Source of the DNA: Cyanoderma ruficeps
Lineage: Eukaryota; Chordata; Aves; Passeriformes; Timaliidae
Direction: 5' to 3'
Length of the DNA: 64,000 nucleotides
Assembly (NCBI GenBank): GCA_008694505.1
Contig: VZDJ01007747.1
Location: 26,238,904-26,302,903, forward strand
The first letter of the stretch is position 1. Each line of letters begins with the position of its first letter. A model generated the notes under the pieces. It did not search any database. It was not told the DNA's origin and worked only from the letters and a program-made list of their open reading frames with translations. Below, in pieces: positions 24,721 through 35,913 of this stretch. A program made the position numbers and the translations under genes.

Positions 24721-27700
24721 AAATTTTAAGAATTCTGTTTTTTGGAGAAAAAAAACACAAAGGATATTTTGAGGATACTTCTAAAGCTAGAAAACTGTAT
24801 TTTAAATAAATAAAACTTGGACCAAGAATGAAACCTTCAGAAGGGGAGAGCAAACAGGAAATATTAATAGATCTATCATGGATGATATTTAAAGACATTG
24901 GTATTTGAGATATGCATTAAAACAGGATTATGAAACATTTAAAACAAACTAGACAAACATTGTTATAAATTACTTGACTAGAAAATAGAATATTTGTTAT
25001 GGCTAGGGGTAGTACCAGTCTACCACTTATTTGTTTTTTAAATTTCGTTCAATATGGAGATCATATGATGGGGAAAGACTAGAGAAATCAAAAATAAATT
25101 ACAGAGTTTTTGGTAGAAAATGTCACTCTCAGCTGAACTTTCCTGATTGGAGACTAGCAGCTGTTTAGAGCTGTGCATGATCCTGGAAGAAATAGAAGAT
25201 TCTTCTATCTCATTCTTATTTACACAATGAATTAATTAGGTGTTCTCTATTCAATTACACATTAAGAAAAAAAAAGTAGAAACACAGGCAGAAAGAACTA
25301 AATCCTTTGAAGATTATTTTCACTGTTAACTAATTTTCTTTTCTAGTGCAAAACCCAAACATCTGAGAAGTGAAATTTAAAGACCCAGTTCTGAAATTCA
25401 TAGGCATGTATCTAATTAAAATCATACAAAATCACCAAAGTTTGTCCTTAATGAAATGAAATGGAAGCCTGTTGCAGTGCAACAGAAGCTGAGAAAAACC
25501 AATCCAGTAAAAAGTGATTGCTGACATTGCACAAATGGCTGTTAGTTTTATAAGGGGGTTAGCTATTTTAACAAGCAATCTCTTCTGAAGGATTGTAAAG
25601 TGTTTAAGAATAGAGCTGCTGTTTTTAATTTGATTTCTCATCATTGCAGTTTTAGTTAGCTATCTTAGACATCTATAAGAAGAAGCAGCATATTGACAAA
25701 AATATTGACTTGACTACAAGATCAAAGAATGAAGATTAAAGCAGGATATGGCAGAATGTGGTAGGAAAAGTAATTAGATTCTTATTTTTGCAAATATTAA
25801 TTTATAATACTTCAAAAATAGTCCATCCTAAAGTTTAGTCTAAGTTTTCCCCTACTTAATTTCTGCTCATCAGCTACTTACATGCTTTATATGATATTTA
25901 ATAATGCCTTTTAATACTTTTTATCAAACTGTCTCTTCTGACACTTGTTTCTTACCTTCTTCCTTGCTTCTTCAAGCAACACAAATGTCACAGTCACAAC
26001 AACCATTTAGAAGCTTTTTGTTTCTGATGATGGTGGGGTTTTTTTTCTTTGAATATTATGAAATCCCCTGAAAGGAATGTTTCTCTTCTAAGTATTTTGG
26101 ACAACATAAGAACCTCTATGGTAGCACCTTACACTTGTGAAACTCTTCCTTGTCCTGAGCCACCATCAGCCAGTATGATCCTTCTTGGCATGGGACATGC
26201 TGGTGCTGCTCATAACACTCTACATCATCTCTCTGTCAAACTCATTCCACCTGTTGACCTTCTGGAGCTTTCAGACATTGGAAAAAAACCTTACAGTTAA
26301 ACTGGCTGAAAGAACACACACTATATATGAGGCTAAGAATTTGTTATTAGTCCACGAGCAGTTTAATGCTTTAATTTGTTTGATTAATGCAGAAAAGATC
26401 CATTAATAACAGTTAGTAATAATAAAATGAAAGCCCAGCCACACTCTTCTCCTTTTTCTAGCATCTAGGCCTTTTCTCTGATTTTATCCTCACCTTCTCT
26501 ATGTACTTCCAGATCCCATGGTTGACAGATTCAGTTTTCCTCAAGAAGAAAAGGGCATGTTGTCTATCTGCAATAAGTTGTGAAAACAACTTGAGAGGTC
26601 CTCACTGAGAGGCTCATGTTTTTCATAGCATGGGTTTCCTCCCCCTCAGTTCTGGGTCTTCTTGGGATTGCTTATGAGATTCTGTCACAATTTGTTTCCT
26701 TCTCTTTGGTGTCCATCTCAAGTCTCAAAGTTGCACTGGACCTCTCCAGCCACAAGTGACAGCAAGGACAATTTCTTGTTGTGCCAGGACCCTGTTTGCT
26801 GGTCAGACTTGACTGTGTTTTTCATTCACAGAGCTTTAGCAGAAGCTGGTGAGACAGTGGTCACCTGGCCACCAACCTGCTGCTGAAAGAAGCTGAAAAA
26901 AAGTCAAGCCAAGCAAACTCCAGGGATCCTGTACTGTCATGTTAGTGCAACATCTCTGGCATTTTAATGATAACAGCAAAAAATTTCAGTTACTGTAGTA
27001 TAGTGGGAAATCCATAGAAAATTACCTACTTCTTTTAGTTCTCTCATCTTTTTTTAGGGTAACCTCTACAGCTTTTATTGGATTTCAGCACTTCAAGAGA
27101 ACTCATGCAGCCTCTTTCCTGTCTTGTTTTATTCTCTCACTGTTCATTAGTCTTGAATTCTCAGTACCCTCTGAGTTTGGTCAGGTTGGACATAGGTTAT
27201 CCATCATAAAGCATCTAAACTCATTATACTTAATCATTAACCCCAAATTTTATATGATTCTCAACTTGTTCATATTAATTTTGCCATCTTTGGTAATGCT
27301 TAATACTTTGATTATTTATGCTTTAAATTTTATTTCTAATCCATACTGGATTGCAGAAGCAGGCTCCATGTACTTTGTTTGGTGATGTTAAGACAGCTGT
27401 TTATTTTGGCAATCTGGCTCTTTCATACAGAGCAGAAAAAAAGATACCTTGAGCACATAAAATGAAATTAGGCTTTGAAGTAGTTATTCTCAAAGAATTT
27501 TCCATTTTTCAGAGCATTTGTGGAATCATCTCCATTTACTGGTCCTTGTAGAGAACTACCTGATTTGGTAAATATTACTCAGCAGTTGCATGGTAGTGTG
27601 TAGTGTTATTTTTTATTTAGGTAGTAGTTTAAGCTTTCAACTGCTTTTCTAAAGTTTTTTTAAGGATTCCTAACCTAAATAAAATTACACTAGAAAGACT

Positions 27701-28281
27701 CAGCCATTTTGAAATCAGCATTTATCTCGATCCTTTTAAAGTATCGACATATGAAATTTGGGTAAATCTATTCCTTTTTTTTCTTACTCTGAATTATCTC
27801 TCCTGCACTAATTCTGATGGAAGTTCTCAATATTATTTCCCCCTTTTCGTCATGCACTGTTCTGTACTTTCCCAAGGCAGTCAATCATTCTAGTGCCGGT
27901 GTGTAATTTACTTTGCGAAAAAGACATTTTGCCATTAATATATGTGAAAAGTCTTTCAACTCTCATTCAACATAGTCACTTCCCTCTGATGATCATTTGT
28001 ACTTTTCTGTGTTTACTTGATGAGTTCTGTCTGAGACAGGATTTACTGGTTGGCTGAACTTCAGGTGACACTACATTAGCATTCAGAGTTTTATTATGTG
28101 ACTCATGCTTACTGAATTCACCAGGGCTATTACAGTCACATTTTCATAGAAAACAAAATATCTCTGAAAATTATATTTTTTCTCAGTTTCTTTCAAAGTT
28201 ACTAAAGTAAGATATTAAGTTAATGTTGGTGGAGTCCATTTTAAGCTCAAAACTGATAGCAGTTATTTAGTTATAAATATC
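24721..28281. other. AT-rich stretch, nothing recognised
   Basis: No recognisable gene or repeat. An 83-codon plus frame at 26049-26300 could not be assigned and lacks clear splice context. Confidence 0.4.
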
Positions 28282-28370
28282 AACAAGAGTGTGTCCTGGC
28301 AGCCAAAATGACCAACAGTATCCTGAGGTGCAACAAGCTCAGCATCATCAGCTTGGTCCTTCCCATTGTG
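28282..28370 (+). mobile_element. CR1 LINE internal fragment, old
   Basis: The run GTGTCCTGGCAGCCAAAATG, then CCAACAGTATCCTGAGGTGC and a diverged AACAAGCTCAGCATCATCAG, follows the CR1 ORF2 segment for the C-terminal ALAAKRANR-type region. The fragment is short, with both sides decayed. The open frames over it on both strands derive from this fragment. Confidence 0.65.
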
Positions 28371-30781
28371 TCTGCCTTTGCCTGTCTTAAATTGCTGGTA
28401 TATTTTGTTGTACACAAAATATCTTGTCCTTCTAAAAATTTCCATGGAGATTGGAATGGTCACATATTTAACACTACAGATATAACTGGTAGCTGATGCA
28501 GAAGAAGATGAAAAGTTTCAAGATTATCATTGCTGAGAGGGTTTCCCAACAACTGTTTCCTTCTCTCTCTTTAGGTTATGGTATGTAAAGGCTTTTAAGA
28601 AATGGATTTGAAATTAATAAATAGGCAGATATTTTGAAGCTTCAAAATTCAACAAACAAAATAGATTAAAATAGATATGTTTTGTGGTATTGCTGAGAAG
28701 TAACAATACAGGCTCTGAGTGTCCTAATTATTTCTCTCATATTTGTCTTACAAGATTAGAAATTAGTTTCTTCTTAGCTGAGGAAGGAACTAGGCCTACC
28801 TTTAGCTTTTTTTTCAGCAGATGCATTACCACAGTAATCCATCATGCTTCTCTCCAGGAAAGCTAGTTCTGCAGTGCATTAGAGGTACATTCTGATTTAT
28901 CTTATCCTCTTAGTTCTTCTAGCAATATAATAGCTGCAACAGAGTGAAAGGTTAATTGTGGGGCATCTAGTATGTATTTTCATGGGTAACCATAAATATG
29001 TACAAAATTCAAGCAACTGGGGAATTACAGGGGAGAACAAATCAGATTTCATGCCTTTTTTTTTTTTACTGGCAAGAACACAATTTATTCAAAAATATTT
29101 CAGAAAAAAAGAGAAGTATATTGCAAAAATTAAAGGTATAAAATTGGCAGAGTCCTTTGAGAGCAAGAACGAGATGTTAGGGATCCTGCCAACTTTGTAT
29201 TGATCTGAAAATCCTCTGTGTGAGCAGCATGGCATAGTGACTGAGCAGTATCAAATATAGCAGGGGAGCACATGAATGGACAGCAATGCACTTAGAACAG
29301 CCCTTGGACAATTTGGTGTGTACTTCCATGTAAGTCTCTCTTGTGCAATTTGGTGCTTTACAGAAACATCCAATGCTCTTACTAAGCCATCAAGAGAAAC
29401 TCAGAAGAGGGTGCGGTTAAGTGTTCCTTAGGCTTGGGTTGGTATCTCTGCTGGCCAAACTGCTGCCATACCTGGTAATTTCAGGCTAGCAGGAGTATCC
29501 ACTCCTTTGGAGACTTACATTCAACTGCAGTGTATTATATGCTTTTATGTTTAATGCAATTAACATTCTCTTTCCCAATAAAAAGTATTTTACTGTATGT
29601 TTACTGTATGTTTACTGTGTGTTATGCTTCTTCAAAAATATCTCATGTAGCAGGATGTTCAGAATTTGAACCATCTAAAAATTAAGCATATACATAAAAT
29701 AGTTAGATTCATCTTGTTATTCACAGAGAGAGAAACAAATGATTAACTTACTATGTTCTGGAGGCATTGTTATATATTCAGAAGAGTTAGTCTTATAAGG
29801 TATTTTGTCTCAGTTAATGAGGTGCAACCTAAGCATCATAATCCAGAAGTTTAATTTTTGGATGCCTGTAATGATGAGATAGTATCCACCTCTACCTAAT
29901 TTAGAGTGAAAAATATTCTGAATCTTGATTTCTCCTTGGCTGCAATTGAATTCACTCCTTGGAATACTTATTTCACTCCCAAGCCTACAACTGCCCAGAA
30001 TTCAAATATCCTTCCTAAGAGTTTTCCTCTGAAAGAAATTGATTTTCTTTATTCTTCCTTTTTTTTATTTATTGTGGATGAATTTAGCACAGTTATTCCA
30101 AAGTGAAGGCGTATTTATTGAGATTTTGATAAAGTATAACACTAGCCATTCTATTCTTACTGTGCCTTCACAGAACTCTGGCAGCAACAGAGGGAAGACC
30201 AAAGTGTGAAAATATTTTCTTTAATAACAAAAAATGTACATCATGTAAAAGTGATTTCTCAAAATTTCCTTCCAGTCCTGACTGTAATTCTTTTCTCTAT
30301 GCAGTGCTAGATTATGTCACTTAAAAAGAGGCCTGATGTGGTTTGCTTAACATTGCTTAAAATTATTATTCTGCTAAAATTAGTCACTACTGCTGCTTTT
30401 TGTCTTAATGAATCATGTCCATTCCTTGTATCCATCCAGGTAGCACACTCTGTGACTTTGCCTCTTTAGCTTAATGAGGATGGTGAACCCCAATGTGCAT
30501 TACCACAAAGGGTGAACTGAAATGTTGGAGTTGTCTAATCTCTATAGGTATCTGTCATTTCATTTTACACTCTCTGGATGATGGACATTTGCAGAAGAGT
30601 GAATTGCCTTTAAAGTTTCAAATCAAATCAGGACATTTGCTCAGCCTCCACTGTATCCCTCTTGTACCTTGCATAGTCTCTGAGGATTAAAGAACTGTTA
30701 CTTGTCACTTTATCAGTTAAATCAAGAAGGAAGTACATATACTGTTCCAACTGATCATTAAAAGATTTGAATCGCACTTGC
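28371..30781. other. AT-rich stretch, one small tandem repeat
   Basis: Nothing recognised apart from the 11-bp triplication at 29589-29621. Confidence 0.4.
29589..29621. repeat. Three-copy 11-bp tandem repeat
   Basis: Three consecutive units of TTTACTGTATG occur; the third has one A to G change. Confidence 0.85.
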
Positions 30782-30832
30782 CTTTGGAAGACTCCTGGTC
30801 TTTATAAAGGATGAATCTTTTCCTGTTGGAAT
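30782..30832 (-). CDS. Possible small exon with GC-AG donor
   Basis: On the minus strand a very good acceptor (TTCTGTTGTCTTTGCAG) precedes 51 bp, which end at AAAG|GCAAGTG, the typical form of a GC splice donor. In phase 0 it reads IPTGKDSSFIKTRSLPK. A second frame is also open, and the third has a stop. The phase matches the donor of the 31.6 kb segment, which lies directly upstream in the minus direction. At 17 codons an open frame proves little. Product unknown. Confidence 0.22.
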
Positions 30833-31566
30833 CTGCAAAGACAACAGAATATATCTCTTTATATTCCTCCCTTTGAAACTTATTGCTGTGTTTTAGAAAT
30901 ATCTTAAAATTCAGACTTTTTTTTTTTCTTTGATAATGACACTATCTAACATTTATGTTTCCTGACTGGAAAAATAGGAAATAGGCCTAAACAACAAGTT
31001 TATTTTTTACCTTACAGCTATATTAGTAAATTAAAATTTATTCGTCCATGAGTTAAAATTTAATTTTCTCTAATAATCATTTATTCATTCACATTCACTT
31101 CCCAGAATTCAAGTAGCAGGAAAAATGTAGTATTTTTCTTTCTTGTTATTTTTAAAAACTCTAGCTGTTTAGCTTATTCATGAAACAGTAAAATAATTCT
31201 GGTTTAAAACTATTCTAAGACTTACTTTGATTTTTGACTGAGAAGACTGGGCTGAAATGACCATGATGGTTAGATATTGACATTACATTAACTGTAAAAC
31301 ATGACTTACGTTGTGTTTGGGAAATAGGGTATTTCTGATATCTTGGTGTCATTGTAATTGAAATGGATTTTCTATTTAAAAGGAATGCCAGCCTTCGTTT
31401 AAACTGGTAATTAAGGCCACCCCAAGTTACTTGGTATATATCCAGGATTCGCCATCCAAAACTCAGTCAAAATTATCTTTGTAATCTGACTTACTCCTGT
31501 GAGATACAAATTTACCACTGCTAAAGAAAAAAAAAGTTATGTAAGAAAATTAAGGAAAAATTCTAC

Positions 31567-31714
31567 CTGCTGGAGTCTATTATGAATTTTGCCCTTTTTA
31601 AAAATAATTTTATGTTTGAGCTGTAAAATACTACGAAACCTTTCATCTTCTGAAAGAAGCACTTTTGTGGGAGATTCCATTCTTACATTTTTAAGTGTGT
31701 TGCAAGGAAACTTC
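31567..31714 (-). CDS. Possible internal coding exon, unidentified product
   Basis: On the minus strand a strong acceptor (GCATTTTACTTGTTTGCAG) is followed by 148 bp open in one frame up to a donor (CAG|GTAGAA). One base completes a codon and 49 codons follow, phase 2 in and phase 0 out. The middle reads ESPTKVLLSEDERFRSILQL and then KHKIIFKKGKIHNRLQQ, a charged, helical, lysine-rich segment. A second AG four bases into the exon would give phase 0 instead. The next minus-strand candidate, at 30.8 kb, is in matching phase. No CR1, LTR or known domain explains the segment, and I do not recognise the protein. Confidence 0.33.
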
Positions 31715-32921
31715 CTGCAAACAAGTAAAATGCAAGCAATGTCTTTCACAAGATCGCATTGTGCATCAAAGATAACTTATCTATAGGAATGCTTTGCTGA
31801 CAGACATCCGTATTCTGGAGATAAAGTCAGAAAATTGTGTAGAAAGTCTTAGCATATGTAGACTGACCACACTAGAATTTCCGTGCTGCCTTTCCTGTGT
31901 GTATGTCACGCTTACCTGTGTTTATGTAATAGCTGATTACATTCACATGCAAAATGGTGCATTTGTTCAAATATGGGTGATTTTTTAAATATCCCTGCAA
32001 GAGTTCAATCAGAGTAACCACCTGTATTTTGAAAAAAGAATGAAAATGTTGATGTCTTTTGCTAATTCAAGACACAAAACTTAGCAGTATATAAACAACT
32101 TGATCTTGAGTAGCAGAATTTAAATTGACATCTATATATACTAAGAGGCAGAGAAGGCTGTGATAAAAGCTTGTGCAGGGCTTTACTTGCACTTGATGCT
32201 CTAAAAGTACGGACTTACCATGAGGGCTTTTTAAATTAAAGAAAAACAAGATATAGTGCTTATTTGGGTGTCTGGGTAGAGTCTTATAAAGGTTACATGA
32301 GAAATAAGTTAATGGACTGAAGTTTATAGCTGTGTGTATAACTGCCAAATCTCTGTGTAAATTACCTTTCTCTTCTGCTGGCCAGAATGCAAAAATCCAA
32401 TAAACTGTTAATAAAAGTGGAAAGGTCACATGTAAATACCACAGATCTTGAAAATGAATCAGAAAAATGCGATAGTTTGCGCACAAATATCCTTTCATAT
32501 TCTGTTTCATGGTGTCTAAAGTGGGATGGGACTTATGATGTGTGTTTTTATCAAAGTATGGTGTGAAAATATTCTGTGAAAAAGAGATTTGCTTTAAATC
32601 TTAAAACAGGTGTTTGATGACTAATTGGCATTTCTTTCTCTATCTTAGAATTTTTCTATTTTCTTAAGAACACTCAAAAATAAAGACTGATTTAATTATT
32701 CTAATAATTTGTCAAGAGTATTTACAATGGAATATATATTCTGTCTTTTCAGTCCACTTGAGCACACATTTGTTTATGTATTTTTATTTCCATTGAAATA
32801 TATTGGTAGAATGTTTTATAAAATAAAAGATGAAGGATTTTGCAAGAAGAATAATTTAATGCCCAGAAGACTGGATTTTACTGCACCAGCTTCGATGAAC
32901 ACAGCATTGTGTATATTTTAA

Positions 32922-33372
32922 CAGAATCATGGAATGGTTTGGGGTGGAAGGGACATCAGAAAAGGTCTAGTTCCAGCTGCTGTACAGGGGGCAGGAATGT
33001 TTTCTGCTAAACCAGCTCCGTCCAACTCAGCCTTGTACCCCTCCAGGGATGGGGCATTCACAGTTTTTATGGGCAACCTCTTCCAGTGCCTTACCATCCT
33101 CTTTCGAATAGCCACTTTAAACCAGTCTTCTTTCAGTTTGAAGCCATTGCCTCTCATCCTTCCACGGCATTCCCTTGGGAAAAGCCTCTCTCCAACTTTC
33201 TTTTTGGTCTGCTTTAGATACTCGGAGGCTGCTAGAAAGTGTCTTCAGAATGTTCTGTTCTCCATGCTGAACAACCTCAACTCTCTCAGCCTATCTTCAT
33301 AAGAAAGGTTCTCCAGCACTTTGATAATCTTTATGGTCCTCTTCTGAACTCACTCCAACAGGCCCAAGTCAC
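32922..33372 (-). mobile_element. CR1 LINE, 3' end
   Basis: The left edge is the reverse-complemented CR1 3' tail (AGAATCATGGAATGGTTTGG, then GGAAGGGACATCAG). It continues through the 3' UTR and the end of ORF2 (TGCTGAACAACCTCAACTCT, CTCACTCCAACAG). It is 5'-truncated at the right, where similarity stops near AGGCCCAAGTCAC. Overlapping open frames on both strands are products of this element. Confidence 0.92.
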
Positions 33373-33784
33373 TAAATATTTCCTCATTTTGTTCCTGAAC
33401 AAAATATATTTTAATCTTTAAAACCTGAGATTCTACAGCTACTGTAGAACAATATGCATTTATTTAATTTCAATTAAATAGAATATATTTTTTAAAAATG
33501 TATGGTAAACATATTGGTCTTTGTTGTGGTTTAGGGGGGTCCATTTCACTCCTGAGTTTTCCTTATTGTTTACTTCCTTTTTCCATTAAATATATAATGT
33601 TAATATGCTGAATACTTTCACAGCACTGCTTCCCAATTTAAGAATTTATTGCTTTTCTTCTAGACTGTTTAACAGTACTACTAAGGGATGTCAGCCTTAG
33701 TACTTGTAACTAGAAAAGATTTTTGTTAAGGATGCAATTTTCTCTTGGAATGATCTTCAGGCAGTGGATTAGTAATGAAATGAC

Positions 33785-33837
33785 CTGTAAGATGTGTGCT
33801 TTGTAATCAACACATGAATAAAAATCCCCACTGCCTA
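33785..33837 (-). CDS. Possible small exon, unidentified product
   Basis: On the minus strand a good acceptor (AAGATGTTGTTTTGCAG) precedes 53 bp ending at a weak donor (TTACAG|GTCATT). In phase 1 it reads GSGDFYSCVDYKAHILQ and leaves in phase 0. The frame stays open well into the putative intron. Its phase fits the 39.0 kb candidate upstream. The donor is poor, so this is among the weakest calls. Confidence 0.15.
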
Positions 33838-34508
33838 CTGCAAAACAACATCTTGATATCAAAGATGCTCTAAAATTAGAGTGATTACACACTTATTTTT
33901 CTAAACAGAAAGATTAATAATGGCTTTAATCAAGAATAACCTTCAAAAATAAATCAGGAAGGACACAGGAGATTTAGCCACAGGGTTACATAGCCACATT
34001 AACAAACAACTTCTCTGTAGCTTGTTATATAATGCTTTTTTGTCATTTTATCTAATGAATCATAATTTTATGTCTAAAGGTCATCAGAGCCTTTGGACTC
34101 CTAGGGTTCTCTATTCTTATATAAAAACAATATTAATTTTTTTATTTTTAAGTAAAGTTGTTCTTTTTGCTCAAGAAATATAACTTCTGACTTACAGAAA
34201 ATTTATAACAAGCAAAAGATATGCCAGCAGACCAAAAGCTTAGATCAGGCTCACGCAGTATGATTTGTTTGGGAAATATACTGGCATATCCCATTGCTTA
34301 TCTGAAGGGAAAAGGGAGTAGAATAGAGTACAACTTCACTATTTACTTGTGCTCATTCTTTTAGAAGACCAGATGAAATCTTAGCCTATTGTCACAAGCT
34401 TCTGAGTGAAAGTGGTCTGTAGAGTCTGTAGAGGGCAGTTTTCCCAGGGCAGAAGAGAACCCTGGAGAAATGCCTTGGGAAATTCTTAGTGCCATAAGTA
34501 GAAGGCTG

Positions 34509-34912
34509 ATTGACATGCTCTCTATGCTAATGGTTACTAGAAAGTTCTTAGTTCCCTGTGTTATCATAGGTTGATTTTTGATGCAAGAACTTTAATATTC
34601 TTAATTGCTGCCCCCATTAGACCCTTCCCTCAGACGAAACCTTAACTCCCCCCACACACCGGGTGTATAACTACCCCTCTCTGACCCTGGGCTCTGCCTT
34701 TGGCCTCGTGCCTTTTGCCCCTTGTTACTGCCTTGATCCAGTTCAGTCCAATATAGTCGACGGCTTATTGTTTGCTATTTTTGTATTATTAAAATTACTT
34801 TTCTGACAACTGGATTGAAGCTGTCTCTCTCTCCATTCAAGTCACTGTCAGGCTGAGTCCTGAGGAAACTCAAAGGGATCTGAGAGTCTAGGCCAGACCC
34901 CAGGAAATTTCA
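34509..34912 (+). mobile_element. LTR-like segment, boundaries uncertain
   Basis: The segment has retroviral LTR layout. A GTGTATAAC TATA-like box lies at about 34671 within a C-rich stretch, ATTAAA lies at 34788-34793, then comes a pyrimidine-rich U5-like part. A TG start at 34509 and a CA end near 34912 have flanks CTGAT and GTGAT, which match at four of five bases, so the ends are tentative. No internal retroviral genes flank it. It is probably a solo LTR of a family different from the others in the window. Confidence 0.5.
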
Positions 34913-35314
34913 GTGATCCCTGAATATTGTGAGGCTGGACAAACTTCCCATTATAGACTTCCATTTATGTAGGCCTCATCCTATATGTTCTACCGGTAGT
35001 GTAAAATTATTCTAACTACATACAAAGAAGCATAAAATCCACTGTAGAAGAGCCTTTGCAGGCTGCCAGACTCTGAGGTGTGTCCACATAGTACTGCACT
35101 GTATGATGCAGAAATATTCATCCTGAAATGTATTCATATCCCAATGAAAGTATTCTAATTCTATTGCAAGAATGAAGAGTCCTAGTCCTAGTTTTTGCTG
35201 CATCCAAGGAAAGTGTTATCATTCTCCCATTTGTTATCTTATCAGTTTCACTCCTTCAGACATAGCAAACTAATTCATTGGTTATGCAAAACAAAAAAAA
35301 AATAGAAGAAAAAC

Positions 35315-35913
35315 TGTTGTGGCATGTTTTGTCTAAATGGTTTCTTCCGTTAGTCCTCTGAGTCATTGGTTTGGTCCTAGCTTGTATCCTCCTACCCCGC
35401 TGTCAATCCTGCTTCAACCCTATCCCTTGTTCTCCAATGTTCCCTATCTGTTGCTTCACCCAGTTGTCAATCCTCCCTTATGCCAGCCCCCTGCCTGGAC
35501 CACCCCTTCAGAAATCCCCTAATCCTGCATACCCCATTGGCCCATGTGACCTACTCTCCTCCCCTTTTTTTTTCCTGTTGTTTTGCTAAATGTGAACTCC
35601 ACCTTCCACTCCTCCCATGTTTTTCTTCCTATTTGTTAAAGATTTGTACCCTCCCCCAGAACCTCCCTAGTTTAGAAACACTTGCATGCTGCTGTTTGGG
35701 GTCTTCATTCCCTGGGCTCTGCACTGGTATAAAACTCTTTGAAATCGACACTGGAGATCCACTCCTCATCCTTGTCTCTGCTGTGCGCCTGATAACAGCC
35801 TAGTGGTATAGAGTATCAGCTCTAAGCCACATCTTGGGTCACCCTGCTCCTGTGGTGCATCCCGTTGCTGGTGTGGTGTCCTGGGAGAGCTGGCTGGCTC
35901 TGGCACCGTGTCA
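35315..35913 (+). mobile_element. Solo endogenous retrovirus LTR with 6-bp target duplication
   Basis: The 599-bp segment starts TGTTGTGGCA and ends CACCGTGTCA. It is flanked by perfect AAAAAC repeats at 35309-35314 and 35914-35919. The U3-like left part is strongly pyrimidine-rich, and a TATA box (TATAAAA) lies at 35728-35734, leaving about 180 bp of R and U5. No retroviral genes lie on either side, so it is a solo LTR left by recombination between two LTRs. A six-base target site fits class II (ERVK-like) avian elements. The flank is A-rich, which makes the duplication slightly less informative. Confidence 0.75.

Noticed and set aside
32067..32510. Longest open frame in the window, 147 codons on the minus strand
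   Set aside because: With this AT content and six frames over 64 kb, one frame of this length is expected by chance. It has no domain, and composition is F, L and H rich. A 39-bp segment inside it (32366-32404) has good splice signals but is open in all three frames, so it is uninformative.
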